A DNA stretch of 64,000 nucleotides from Zingiber officinale. Its lineage: Eukaryota; Streptophyta; Magnoliopsida; Zingiberales; Zingiberaceae. This document shows positions 52,560-64,000 of this stretch, piece after piece. Under the pieces are notes generated by a model. The model ran no database searches and was not told where the DNA came from. It saw nothing but the letters and a program-made list of their open reading frames with translations. The DNA is taken from positions 5,355,705 to 5,419,704 of the forward strand of contig NC_055987.1 in the NCBI RefSeq assembly GCF_018446385.1. Reading direction: 5' to 3'. Each line of letters starts with the position of its first letter. Positions within the stretch are counted from its first letter, which is position 1. A program made the position numbers and the translations under genes.

Positions 52560-53908
52560 TTAATTAGATAATAATACTATTAGTAGTAAATAAATAATTT
52601 TGAACATGACTAAATTTTATTTGATTTGGATTTAACTTATTTTTACTCTTAGTCAAAATTATTGCATCTTGACTTATTTATGTACTATTATTAGTACATA
52701 AATATTTTTAGAATGAAAATTAAAATACAAGTGTTGTTTTGATATTTTTTAATATATATATCTTTGGGATAGTCAAATAATAAACTCATTAAGCGGTGTA
52801 TTAGATCAACTATAAATCTAAAAATCAATTTCTTAAGACATAATATCCACCATTTCATTGGAAAAACTAAAGGATACATATTTTTATAAGGTTAAAATTA
52901 TATATATATACTAGTGATCGTACACACGCGTCGCGTGTATAATATAATACATTGAAATCATATTGACCCTTTATAATTTCTAATTAAAACATTTTAGCAT
53001 TAAAATACCAAAGTAGAGTCATTAGGGTAAACTACCTGACTTTTGAAAATATGAATTATTTGGGTCTTTGAAAATCCGAATTGTTTGAATTTCGAGTATC
53101 ACCCTTACTACTTCCCTATGAAAAAATTAATTTAATTTAATATTATACTTATTTTAGTAAAAAAAAACTAAGAAAAGTATATTTTTTAACATTGTCTGCC
53201 TAAAATATTTATAGAAGCTTCTTTGATCGTAGTGTTGCCAATTCTAAGATGTGAGATTAAAGAGAACTATATTTTTTTATATAAAACAACCAGAGAAAAT
53301 TAATGATGAGAAAAATTCATAATAATATGCCACAGCTGAGTCTCGAACTCTAGATCACTGATTGTTTTGTTTGTGAAATTACTAATAAACTTTGGAATTA
53401 TTTTTAGTGTGAATAGAAAAAAGGATATTAACTTAAATTTATTTTAGGCTTCACCAAAGTTAGTTAGTAAAAGGAGGAGATTTTTAATAAAATAGTAAGA
53501 TATATATATTAACCTCATAAAAATATAACACTAATTTAATTTAATTTGTTAATTTCAAATTTTAAAATTAAAAAATTTAAATTTAATTAAATTTTAAAAT
53601 TTTAAAGAACTCATCTGGCACGCGCACCAAGTAAGATATTTTTTTAATAAATAATATTTTATTATTATTATTATTTTTATATAAAGAAAGACATTGAGGG
53701 TGGTATTAACACCCACCAGCATTGGTTTTAACACATGAAATGCATCCTTAAGGTGTAGCACAGACGGTGGGTGTATGATATTTTTGATATAATAGTCAAA
53801 GGTCGATTTTTAAGAACCGACGATATGGAGTTTACCCCACCATACGCCTGATGTCTGTGTACCTGTATGTACTTCCCTCTATATCCGTAGGGTCGGCAAT
53901 AGGAGGGC
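52560..53908. other. AT-rich spacer between the two C blocks
   Basis: Mostly AT-rich with no gene. The last part (about 53690-53908) includes GGGTGGTATTAACACCCACC, an inverted repeat, and a GC-richer piece with CCTCTATATCCGTAGGGTCGG that looks repeat-derived but that I cannot assign. Confidence 0.45.
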
Positions 53909-54324
53909 CTCAATCGATTCAAAAACTTTTTGTTTATGAGAGAAAGTAGCCTAATCAATTGTCCAATCGATTCCCAAACTCTCTATTCTCTTACGAAAAA
54001 GACCCCAATCAATTAGAGAAGGATGAATCGATTTCCCCAATTGATTTCGGCTCTTCTTCTCTCTCGTGAAAACACCTTGAATCAATTCACATAAGGTCGA
54101 ATCAATTAGCCAATCGATTCCACGCCTTACTGTGCTTTGCGAAAAGGCCTAATTAATTGGTCTTGGGCTAATCGATTACCTAATCCTAAACTCTGAACTC
54201 AAGTTTATGGTTCCTCGGCCCAATATCCGGTCATCCATGACTCATTAGGATTTCTCCACCAAGTGTTTGGTCAACTCTCGATCCACTTGAATTTTTTATC
54301 TCGTGTCAAATGTTCGCTCAACCT

Positions 54325-56365
54325 TGTTGGTGCAATTATCACCGATAGTCAAACTTAAGTTTTGATGAATAACAAATTAATTAAAGTTAGATGTTATATT
54401 GTTTAACCTTGTTATCAAGTGTGCAAGAATTGACGGGTTTAGAGAACTTGACACCAGGCTGAAGCCCAGTTAGGTCTAAAGACCAAATAATTGACACGAA
54501 GTCCAGATAGGTCAAGAAGTGACCCAATATCTGGAAGTAAGTCCAGCTGAATTTGCGGGACCTGACAGCTAGCCAAAGTTTAGCTGGGTTTGTAGACCTG
54601 ACAACTGACAGGAAGATTCGGTGGGTCAAAAGGCAAGTCAAATGACTATAAATGGTAAGTGAGGTAAGCCACTGAAAGAGAGTGATCCAGTGAGGACGAG
54701 TACTATAAGCGCTGGTCCAATTTAGGTCCATTTTGGAAGCCTGAACTAAGATCATGATTAGATCATGATCTTGATAAGATAGGATCTAATAAATAATGCT
54801 ATAATTTATTATTGTGCTAACTTTGTTTTGTAAGGTATAGTTTGTTATTTGGACTAATGTTTTTTGTAGGGGTGAAAAACATTTTAAGCTTCGGATGAAC
54901 AGTAATCTGAGGCACCTCTAAAGCACTCCTATGCTTTGGAGGGGCCTTGGATGCCTCAACTGAAGATTTTATGCATAAAGACACAGAGGCACCTTATGTG
55001 TGTCGAAGGGGCCCTGAAGCTTGGCACGAAAGTTCCTCGGAGCACTTGGAGACGCCCTCAAGGAGATGAGATTAGCGGATAAGACTTCGTGGCGCAGAGG
55101 CGCCCTAGCACCTCGGAGGTACATTGGAGGTGCTTTAGAGAGCTTGGAGGCACCTTCGCGTGGATAGAAGTTGAAGGTATCGGAGGTTATCAAGTCCAAT
55201 TTCCTCGAGATCAGCTTTGACGTTGGAGGTGCCTCCGTGGAAGTTTGAGGCGTCCTCAACAACCTATAAATGCCCTGTTCGACCAGCAGAATGGACTAAA
55301 TTTATCCTCGAGCCTCAAAGATCCTTTTGCTTCTCCAACCATATACGATCTGCTGTGTTGCTGCTGCGCTACTCCTCTGCGACATCCGACCATTGTCGGT
55401 AGACTAACACTAACACAAGAGCTTGATTGACTTCATGTATTCTAAGTGTTGGTAACTGTTGGTCCCTTGCGACCGATAAGAGAGGGGGGAGGGTGAATTG
55501 CTCTGCATAAAAAAAAAAAATACCTTTCTCGATCTTATAGCTTGATTAAAATACTTATACAAAAGAATTAAGAAACTAATTAAAAAAAAGGTAGAGACAG
55601 ACTTTTACTTAATTTACAATAAGAGGATTGTTAATCTAAGACAATTAAAGCTCACTAACAATCTCCTTTGGGCCTAGTAGCCTCTGACAACGTTGATAGT
55701 TCACAAATAAAGTAGTAGAACAGAAAGAGAATCATTTACAAGTGTTATTTTAAACTACTGGGATCAAGGTTATATTTATAGCCCTGATTCGGGCGTCTGG
55801 AAAGGTTTCGGATGCATGAGTGTAGATAAACTTTTATCCATGGTGCAATGTGGATTGCGACAGCATGGCAAACAATAAGTTTTACGGTTCGAGAGCTCGG
55901 ACTGAGCTGAACTAGCCCGTGACCAGGGCTCGCACCCGATGCGCCCTGGCTGCCCTAGGTGATCCGAGCGCCCATACCAAAGTCAACTCTTAGTTGACTT
56001 TCTATCCAAGTTTTCTGCTTCGGTTCTGCTCACTTGGGTGATTTCGGCCATTCGGAATAGGGCTCACCCGAACCTATTTTTTGGCCTTCTCGAGCAACCT
56101 TCTACTCCGGCTTCTCATCCCTCGGACGCACCGAGCCAGTTGACTCTCTCCCGTGTTGTCTTTCTCGCTAACTGAGTCTTTCACTTAACCTCCTGTGCTC
56201 CTAAGTTCCTACACATTCAGACACAGAGCATCAAAACATAATATAATCTAACTTGATTTGGTTAATTACATCAAAACAATCACGGAGTACTTACAGTAGT
56301 AACAACTTATTTTACTGTACTTTTATTTAGATTTGCAACAGAAATGTGTAGGAATGTTACACTTT
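54325..56365 (+). mobile_element. LTR B copy 2, 3' part lost
   Basis: It starts TGTTGGTGCAATTATC and aligns with 44692 onward, with many substitutions and indels. The inverted repeat CCAGATA...TATCTGG is kept (about 54505-54536). It contains solo LTR A at 55457-56295. B sequence stops at about 56365, where the internal tail of element G begins. Confidence 0.72.
55457..56295 (-). mobile_element. Solo LTR A in the second block
   Basis: TGTTGGTCCCTTGCGACC to TACTTACA, preceded by GTAAC (55452-55456). GTAAC recurs at 56299-56303 after a 3-bp GTA. It occupies the same point in B as full element A in the first block but has no internal region. A therefore recombined to a solo LTR in this copy. Confidence 0.78.
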
Positions 56366-56687
56366 TCGTATTAATCACAACGAGTGAAGTTGTGAACAAC
56401 GATGAGCAACTCTTCAGGGGGAGAGTTTTCAACAAGTGAGTTTGTTGATGTGTGCCCAAAAATGGGGCATGGTTTGATGTGTGCCAATAAGGGGAGAATG
56501 AAAGGGAGTAAGTTAGGATTTCATTACCTAGAGGGAGTTTGCCCTCTTAGGAGGAGAATGAAGAGCTTAACTTATGTATTCATTGCCCAGTGGCATGAAG
56601 CAGGTTTAGGCTATGGGATTAGCCTAACTTACACGTGGTATTGTAAGTGATAGTGTTGGTATTGCCAAACATCAAAAAGGGGGAGAT

Positions 56688-58153
56688 TGTTGGTGCAACA
56701 TCCCTCAGGTCAAGGTTGACCTGGTTGACCAAGTTTGAGTCTTGGTTTGGGTTTCGATGTTTGACAATGCAAGGCTGATTGAAGAAGAGTCAAGTAGGTC
56801 AAGGATGACCGGATACTTGAATGGAAAGTTCTAACTGGGATGTTAGGCAGAAGAAAATCCTGGTGAGTGAAGCCAGGTGAAAATCCTAGTGAGTGAAGCT
56901 AGGTGAAAGACCTGGTGAGTGAAGCCAGGCAGAAGAAAGTCCTAGTGAGTGAAGCTAGGCAGATTGGAAGTCCTGGTGAGTGAAGCCAGGCAGAAGAAAG
57001 TCCTGGTGAGTGAAGCCAGGCAGAAGAAAATCCTGGTGAGTGAAGCCAGGTGAAAATCCTAGTGAGTGAAGCTAGGTGAAAGACCTGGTGAGTGAAGCCA
57101 GGCACGGGGAAATTCAGATGGGTCAAGATTGACCAGACATATGGTGGAAGTCCAAGTAGGTCAAGGGAGTGACCGGATACTTGGCACGAAGAGAAAAGTC
57201 CAAGAGGGTCAAAGGGATTGACTGGACACTTAGTGGGGAGTCCTGGCAGGTCAAGGGAGTGGCCAGATGTTAGGCATGATATACCAACAGGTCAAGGTTG
57301 ACCGAATGTTGGTTTGAGAGGCTGGGGACTTGGTTTTGGGCAAAAACCAAGAGCTAGATCGATCCAGGCTTTTTCTAGCGAACAGAAAGCCTCTGGATCG
57401 ATCAGTGGATCGATCCAGGTCTTTCCCAGCGAACAGAGAGCCTCTGGATCGATCAGTGGATCGATCTAGAGGTCCCAATCGATCAGCCGATCGATTGGGA
57501 CGCTGCTGGTTCGCGCGATAAGCGCTGGATCGATCTGTGGATCGATCCAGGCGTTTTTCCAGAGCATAGAGGCGCTCTGGATCGATTCGTGGATCGATCC
57601 AAAGCCTCCCCGATCGATTGGGACTTTTCGAATCGATCGGGATCCGACCGTTGCGTCGTATTTGAGCTGCAGGCGTGCGATGGCTGCGACAGAGCTTTAC
57701 GATTTCATCTCAGATCACACCAGCGACTTCTCCACACTTCTCTCAAGCTCAGATGGCCAGTTCTTGAAGGTTCTTGGAGGCTTCCCAAGTCAAGAGGCGG
57801 ATCAAAAGCAAGTAGAAGAAGTTAGGGTTAGGGTTTTTATTGCACATCTTGTAAGCTTTTGCTTATCTTGTATTTCCCTTTCTTCTTCTTGTATTGAGAG
57901 TGTTGTAGGGCTTCTCCGCCTTTGGTAGTTACCATAAAGGAGTGTTATTCATAGTGGAGGGTGCGTGAGTAGGTGTGGATCCTTGGACTAGTCACCTCTT
58001 GTGAGGTGGATACCAAGTAAACCAACCTTGTTAGCGTTGTGTGGTTTGTTTCTTGTATTTTCGCTGCGCATCTTTGAAGAAACAAGCAACGACGAGCACC
58101 TAGCACACGAAGAGCTATTCACCCCCCCCTCTAGCTACTTTTCGGTCCTAACA
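56688..58153 (+). repeat. Element G LTR, first
   Basis: TGTTGGTGCAACATCCC to TTCGGTCCTAACA. It contains the hairpin array (56831-57107), a longer inverted repeat CCAAGTA-GGTCA / TGACC-TACTTGG (57152-57184), and palindromes of the GGATCGATC type (57355-57620). The end has CTTCTCCGCC, then TTCACCCCCCCCTCTAGC. The primer site TGGTATCAGAGC follows at 58156-58167. Confidence 0.88.
56831..57107. repeat. Covarying inverted-repeat array in LTR G
   Basis: After CTAAC/GTTAG (56831-56846) come nine units with loop TGAGTGAAG: CCTGG/CCAGG at 56859, 56911, 56972, 57002, 57032 and 57084, and CCTAG/CTAGG at 56885, 56941 and 57058. In every unit of this copy both arms match. In the second LTR (62610-62870) three units have lost a base pair. 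Confidence 0.88.
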
Positions 58154-58228
58154 AGTGGTATCAGAGCGAGGTCGCTCTTCACCGGAATCATCGCCAGAAG
58201 GGGCAAACAAAACAAGCAAAGCTAGAGG

Positions 58229-60096
58229 GTGAAGAAGTTGGAGCAATTCTACAAGTCGAAGACTTCATCACAAGAAGCTCAACTTCAAAGGGAATTCCGA
58301 GATGGACTCGGATTCGACACGAGGGTGCCTCCACCATACACATCTACAAGCTTCGACCTTTGGAAATCAAGGATCGAAAACTTCTTAATGGTGGAGATAG
58401 AGCAATGGTTTGCTCTCATGGAAGGTTTTGAAGCTCTCATAAATTCCAAGGGCAAAGTACTCAAGAGGAGCAAGTGGAGCCAAGACCAAATCCAAAGATG
58501 TGAGGCCAATGACAAAGTGACCAAGCTTTTGGTCAATTTATTGCCAAGCAACATCCTGGAGCAAATTGGAGAGTTTGAAGATGCCAAGGAGCTTTGGAGC
58601 AAATTGACAAGGATTCATGAGATCCCCTCCACTGTACCAAATCAAGGAGAATCCAAAGAGGGCAACTTAATGGATTAAAACCAAGAAGAGGAGGACTCCG
58701 AGGTTGAGAGATGCTCAACCTCCGAAGAGGAAGTCCAAGAAGCTTCATCCTCAAAAGAGAGCAATCAAAAGAGCAAGGAAGAAGTATATTCCTTGTTTCA
58801 TGTACAAGAGGATGAAGATGAAGAAGAAGGTGAAACCTCCACCTCTAGGATTGAGGGGGAGCAATCTTCATTGACACCGAAACAAGGGCAAGAAGAATCC
58901 TCCACATCCGGGTTAAGAGAAGAAGAGGATGAAGAAGCTTCCACCTCCACAAGTCAAGCAAAATCAAATGGAGGAATATCATCTTCGGATCAAGAGGAAG
59001 CTTCTACCTCCGAATCCAAAGGAGAAAGTGTCATCCCTACACAAAAAGGTATAAACATTTCAATTAATAATAAAAATCATATTATATGCTTTGAATGTAG
59101 GGAACATGGGCATTACAAGAGCAAATGTCCTAAATTGGCCAAGAAGAAGGGCCAAGTGGCATTAAAGGGCAAGGAGAAGCCCAAGGAGACCATCCCCGGA
59201 ACAAAGAAGAGCAAGGAGCACATTGTGTGCTTCTCTTGCAATCAAAAGGGGCATTACCGAAGTCAATGCCCTAATGGGAAGAAGGTGATCAAGGCTCATG
59301 GAGGAAGCTCAACTCAAGGGGGAGCCTCCAAGGTAAAAAAGAAGGTATCTTTTATTGAGCCTATTTCCTTGCAAAATGGTAAAAAGCATGCTAGGTCAAA
59401 TTTATATCATTTTAATGCCATTTACCATGAAAATAGGAAGCATGATAGCGTTAAGGAAAAACATATAGCTTTTCATGCTAAAACTACCACATCTAGGGTT
59501 AGGAAGGTAGATGAAAATCTAGGCAAGAAAACTAAGGGTTTTAGTTATAGACCTAGAAATAAAAATGCTCATGGGTTTAATGAAAAATCAAAATCTAAGG
59601 ATTTATGGGAAGAAAATCAAGTCTTGAGGTCAAGACTTGATAAAATGGAAAAGACCCTAAAAAGGATGGAAAATATCCTAAAAGGGAAAAATGAACAAAA
59701 CCTAGGTTTAAGGGTACAAAAGCCATCCATTGACCATAGAGGTTTGAGATACAGACTCAAAGCTAAAAAGGATGTGCCTAGTTATCATAGGGTTCCATAT
59801 AGGTATGGAACAACCCTAAGTCTAGAGGTCAAGTCAAGGATACAAGGGAAGACATCCCTAGAAGTATCTTTGCAACCAAAGTGACTAAGACTTCTAAGAA
59901 GTCTAAGAAAGTCACTAACAAGGTCACAAGGGAGTCTATCCCTAGAGTTGACCTAGAAAATGTGACCAAGGCTTCTAAGAAGCCCAACAAGGTCACTATG
60001 AAGGTATCTAGGGAAGTTATCCCTGGTAAATACCTAGAGCATCCAAGGAGCACCAATAGGTTTTGGGTTCCTAGGAGCATCTTCTCTACCCCATAG
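58229..60096 (+). pseudogene. Element G gag with one stop and one frameshift
   Basis: The frame starts MKKLEQFYKSKTSSQEAQ. It contains the gag segments SFDLWKSRIENFLMVEIE and LLPSNILEQIGEFEDAKELW, and stops at TAA 58676-58678. The same frame is open again to 59884: an acidic Glu/Ser-rich region, zinc knuckles CFECREHGHYKSKC and CFSCNQKGHYRSQC, and a coiled coil LWEENQVLRSRLDKMEKTL. A shift near 59881 leads to a short Lys-rich tail that ends RFWVPRSIFSTP at 60096. No protease or later domains follow. Confidence 0.8.
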
Positions 60097-62446
60097 ATGG
60101 GTTAGAGAGTGTCAACTCTAAAAAGAAGGGTAGTTAACCCAACTTTGAAGAAATTGACGCTCAAGGAACATTTTCAAGGTTATTATTCACCTTTGAAAAT
60201 AAAATGGATTTACATTTACTCTTTGGAAGAGTAAAATGTGCCAGAAAATTGAAAATATTGATTTTAATCTTATTTGGCACAATTTGGAAAAACATAAGAA
60301 ATACCAAGTTGGGATTTTGGCATTTTCTTAATATTTTAAGGCAAATCTTAGCCTTAGTTTAAAGTGTTTCTCTTATGAAAAAATGAAATATGCCAACACT
60401 TGAGGAATATGCTTAATTTAAATTGACATAAATTAATCAAGAGAATTAGAAATATTAAATTAGGTTTTGACACTTTCTTGAAGCACTTTGGGCAAATCTA
60501 GGGTTTAAGTTCTAGGATTAGCTAAGATTAAGGATACTTAGATAGACAATCTAGGTATATTTTATTTACGCTAAATCTTGCCATGATTGTTTGCCCATTA
60601 TATGTCATGACATCATGTTTTATTTTTGCACTCATGCCTTATTATAAAAATACAAAAATACCATGTCATGTCATACATACATCATGTAATTATAGGAATC
60701 TTTCTTTTGAAAGCTATCTCATTTTGATGTATGCCATAACATTATCATGCATCATGTTTAATTTCTTAAAAGCAAGGACAAATGGCATTTATCAACAAGT
60801 GTTTTCAACTAGTGTTGTCAACAAGTGGTATTAAAAAGTAACATCCTAAGTGGATGTTCAATATCCACAAAATGCCTAGATAGATATGCATGATCCCTAG
60901 ATTAGGGCAAAACCAAAATCTCACATCTCACAAGGACTATAAGGTGACTTGTATGTGTTTTAGTGCACATTAGATACAAGTAAGATGTTAGGAAGATGAA
61001 CAAAAGTCAAGATGTTGATTTAGTGCATTCTTTTGAGTTTTAGGTTCATCAAAACACATAGTTATGTGTTTTCCCATCATTGGGAAAGCTAATGTACAAG
61101 TCATGTGCATTAAGCCCAAGGAATGTGATGGGATATTGGTTTTGAAAATTATTTTAAAAAGGCTTTTGGAAAACCTTGGTGAAGGCTACCTTTTGATAGT
61201 AATCACCATTGAATAGTTAGACACAAACTTGAAGAAAATGCTAAAGTTTTAGCAAGTTTTCAAGCTTGTGTCAATCTTTGAAAATATGATGTATTTTCAT
61301 AGAAAACTATTTTTCCACGATAAAGTATACCCTAAATAATGTCTATACGAAATTTCGTGATTTTTGAATTTTTGTAGAATTTTCTAGGGGTTTCTGAAGT
61401 TGGCTGAATTTGAAATTCAGCAACTATCAGAGCTCCGATCGATCCATGGATCGATTGGAGTGTCTGAATCGATCAGTGGATCGATTCAGAAGGCAATTCT
61501 AGCGAGCAGAAGCTCGCTGGATCGATCAGCCGATCGATCCAAGAAGACTGAATCGATCAGTGGATCGATTCAGCAGGGTTCAATCGATTGAAACCCAACT
61601 CCAATCGATCGAAGATGCTGATTTTGGCTGGGAAGGTATGATTTCAGCATCTTTGAACCCGTTTTAGTCTAGTTAATCATTCCTAACCCCTCAAAATACA
61701 TTTGTATACATAAAAAGGGTGTTTTCATGTTGAAAACAAGGATGGATTGCTTAAGGAAGGCTAAGTTGAAGTTTAGGTTGAGGTTTGTTTTAAATTTTGA
61801 ATATTTGAACCTCAAAACTTCTAAAATTGGGTTTCCTAAAGTTTTAGGGATTCCAAGTCATTGTTGGTGCAATGATAGAAGAGACCACCATGTCTTTAGG
61901 GGGAGGGATTCTTTAAAGACATGAAAATTATTTCTCATGAACCTTTGAAGGTGGTTAATCTTCCGTTAAGAACATGCTCAAGGTTGAGCGTTTGAACTTT
62001 AATGGGGAGTGGATATCCTCATTGTTCAAGTGGTTTCAAGTGGATAATGCTCAAGGATGAGCATTTGCCTACATTGGGGGAGAATGTAGGGTTAAGGATA
62101 ATGAAGGGTATGGGACCTTCATTATCGTATTAATCACAACGAGTGAAGTTGTGAACAACGATGAGCAACTCTTCAGGGGGAGAGTTTTCAACAAGTGAGT
62201 TTGTTGATGTGTGCCCAAAAATGGGGCATGGTTTGATGTGTGCCAATAGGGGGAGAATGAAAGGGAGTAAGTTAGGATTTCATTACCTAGAGGGAGTTTG
62301 CCCTCTTAGGAGGAGAATGAAGAGCTTAACTTATGTATTCATTGCCCAGTGGCATGAAGCGGGTTTAGGCTATGGGATTAGCCTAACTTACACGTGATAT
62401 TGTAAGTGATAGTGTTGGTATTGTCAAACATCAAAAAGGGGGAGAT
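60097..62446 (+). other. Element G non-coding internal region
   Basis: No long frame. It includes ATCGAT-type palindromes at about 61433-61610 (same family as in the LTR). A short frame starting MSNSSGGEFSTSEF at 62161-62397 is duplicated at 56402-56650. The purine tract AAAAAGGGGGAGAT lies just before the LTR at 62447. Nothing else is recognised. Confidence 0.65.
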
Positions 62447-63922
62447 TGTTGGTGCAACATCCCTCAGGTCAAGGTTGACCTGGTTGACCAAGTTTGAGTC
62501 TTGGTTTGGGTTTCGATGTTTGACAATGCAAGGCTGATTGAAGAAGAGTCAAGTAGGTCAAGGATGACCGGATACTTGAATGGGAAGTTCTAACTGGGAT
62601 GTTAGGCAGAAGAAAATCCTGGTGAGTGAAGCCATGTGAAAATCCTAGTGAGTGAAGCTAGGTGAAAGACCTGGTGAGTGAAGCCAGGCAGAAGAAAGTC
62701 CTAGTGAGTGAAGCTAGGCAGATTGGAAGTCCTGGTGAGTGAAGCCAAACAGAAGAAAGTCCTGGTGAGTGAAGCCAGGCAGAAGAAAATCCTGGTGAGT
62801 GAAGCCAGGTGAAAATCCTAGTGAGTGAAGGTAGGTGAAAGACCTGGTGAGTGAAGCCAGGCACGGGGAAATTCAGATGGGTCAAGATTGACCAGACATA
62901 TGGTGGAAGTCCAAGTAGGTCAAGGGAGTGACCGGATACTTGGCATGAAGAGAAAAGTCCAAGAGGGTCAAAGGGATTGACTGGACACTTAGTGGGGAGT
63001 CCTGGCAGGTCAAGGGAGTGGTCAGATGCTAGGCATGATATACCAACAGGTCAAGGTTGACCGAATGTTGGTTTGAGAGGCTGGGGACTTGGTTTTGGGC
63101 AAAAACCAAGAGTTGGATCGATCAGTGGATCGATCCAGGCTTTTCCCAGCGAACAGAAAGCCTCTGGATCGATCAGTGGATCGATCCAGGTCTTTTCCAG
63201 CGAACAGAGAGCCTCTGGATTGATCAGTGGATCGATCCAGAGGTCCCAATCGATCAGCCGATCGATTGGGACGCTGTTGGTTCGCGCGATAATCGCTGGA
63301 TCGATCCGTGGATCGATCCAGGCGTTTTCCCAGAGCACCGAGGCGCTCTGGATCGATCCGTGGATCGATCCAAAGCCTCCCCGATCGATTGGGACCTTTC
63401 GAATCGATCGGGATCTGACCGTTGCGTCGTATTTGAGCTGCAGGCGTGCGATGGCTGCGACAGAGCTTTACGATTTCATCTCAGATCACACCAGCGACTT
63501 CTCCACACTTCTCTCAAGCTCAGATCGCCAGTTCTTGAAGGTTCTTGGAGGCTTCCCAAGTCAAGAGGCGGATCAAAAGCAAGTAGAAGAAGTTAGGGTT
63601 AGGGTTTTTATTGCACATCTTGTAAGCTTTTGCTTATCTTGTATTTCCCTTTCTTCTTCTTGTATTGAGAGTGTTGTAGGGCTTCTCCGCCTTTGGTAGT
63701 TACCATAAAGGAGTGTTATTCATAGTGGAGGGTGCGTGAGTAGGTGTGGATCCTTGGACTAGTCACCTCTTGTGAGGTGGATACCAAGTAAACCAACCTT
63801 GTTAGCGTTGTGTGGTTTGTTTTTTGTATTTCCGCTGCGCATCTTTGAAGAAACAAGCAACGACGAGCACCTAGCACGCGAAGAGCTATTCACCCCCCTC
63901 TAGCTACTTTTCGGTCCTAACA
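62447..63922 (+). repeat. Element G LTR, second
   Basis: It is the partner of 56688-58153 with few differences. The palindromes are at 63112-63400 and the hairpin array at about 62590-62870. It ends CCTAACA, after which host LTR C sequence resumes. Confidence 0.88.
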
Positions 63923-64000
63923 CTTTATCTTTGGCAACTTCTCATTGGACTTCCGATCATCAAATGCGCTCGAACTACTTGAATTTTCCTCTTGCCTAAC

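Larger units (their letters stand above)
56366..63922 (+). mobile_element. Gag-only LTR element G, partial tandem array
   Basis: The order is internal tail (56366-56687), LTR (56688-58153), full internal region (58154-62446), LTR (62447-63922). The tail plus LTR at the left is a near copy of 62125-63922. This is what remains of an LTR-internal-LTR-internal-LTR array after its first LTR was deleted together with host sequence. Only gag is encoded. No pol domain occurs in the 4.3-kb internal region. Confidence 0.82.
53909..64000 (-). mobile_element. Second copy of the C-B-A block, left-truncated
   Basis: From 53909 the sequence follows LTR C from about 44278 onward, with noticeable divergence. 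LTR B sits after the same GCTCAACCT (B start 54325) and LTR A at the same point within B. C sequence resumes at 63923 (CTTTATCTTTGGCAACTTC, compare 51943) and leaves the window. About 550 bp of the C end are missing at the left, and roughly 290 bp of B/C are missing where element G lies. Confidence 0.75.

Noticed and set aside
56402-56650. Conserved small protein (MSNSSGG...) because two copies keep the frame
   Set aside because: The two copies belong to a recent duplication of element G, so agreement says nothing about selection.

Overview
The window is nuclear DNA from a flowering plant. Spliced genes with GT-AG introns, a VQ-motif gene, plastid-derived DNA and dense nested LTR retrotransposons all say so. 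A monocot is likely: the nuclear plastid insert at 23.8-24.4 kb carries rpl2 with an ACG start, a codon that monocot plastids such as maize edit to AUG. The LTR style reminds me of Zingiberales, but that is only an impression and I cannot name the species.

Layout. 0-1.4 kb: foldback MITEs cut into a FAR1-type fragment, followed by a small GC-rich tandem repeat. 1.8-6.5 kb: an old LTR broken up by another LTR, a hAT-type MITE and a solo LTR (H) with a perfect 5-bp target duplication. 6.8-26.4 kb is a gene island. It holds a PIF/Harbinger-nuclease-derived gene (+) apparently fused to the C-terminal part of the companion MYB/SANT-like protein; SRP68 (-, 13 coding exons, 600 codons assembled without a break); a VQ-motif gene (+, divergent from SRP68); and a ubiquitin-conjugating enzyme E2 of the UBC8/10/28 group (-, 4 coding exons, 148 aa). 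One intron of the E2 gene contains a tRNA-derived SINE with a 19-bp perfect target duplication and, about 250 bp away, the plastid rpl23-rpl2 insert.

26.7-40.9 kb: a SIRE-like Ty1/copia element (D) on the minus strand, decayed but with an open RT-RNase H frame. It is split in its gag region by a gag-only LTR element (E) with TSD GTCTT. 40.9-42.7 kb: GC-rich Gypsy-like LTR fragments and microsatellites. 43.7-52.6 kb: a Russian doll of solo LTR C (TSD AATAT), containing solo LTR B, containing copia-type element A (gag remnant only), containing solo LTR F (TSD CTTTT). 53.9-64.0 kb: a diverged second copy of the C-B-A block. B and A sit at the same positions, A is reduced to a solo LTR, and a second gag-only element (G) lies in it as a rearranged partial tandem array.

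The most unusual signal crosses element families. Several LTRs or LTR-adjacent regions carry (1) arrays of short inverted repeats whose two arms change together (CCTGG/CCAGG, CCTAG/CTAGG, CCAAG/CTTGG), and (2) arrays of a family-specific palindrome (CAGTCGACTG, GATCGATC, GGTCGACC, AATCGATT or GAGGCGCCTC). In E and G the same palindrome occurs in the LTR and again in the internal region. Both elements encode only gag.
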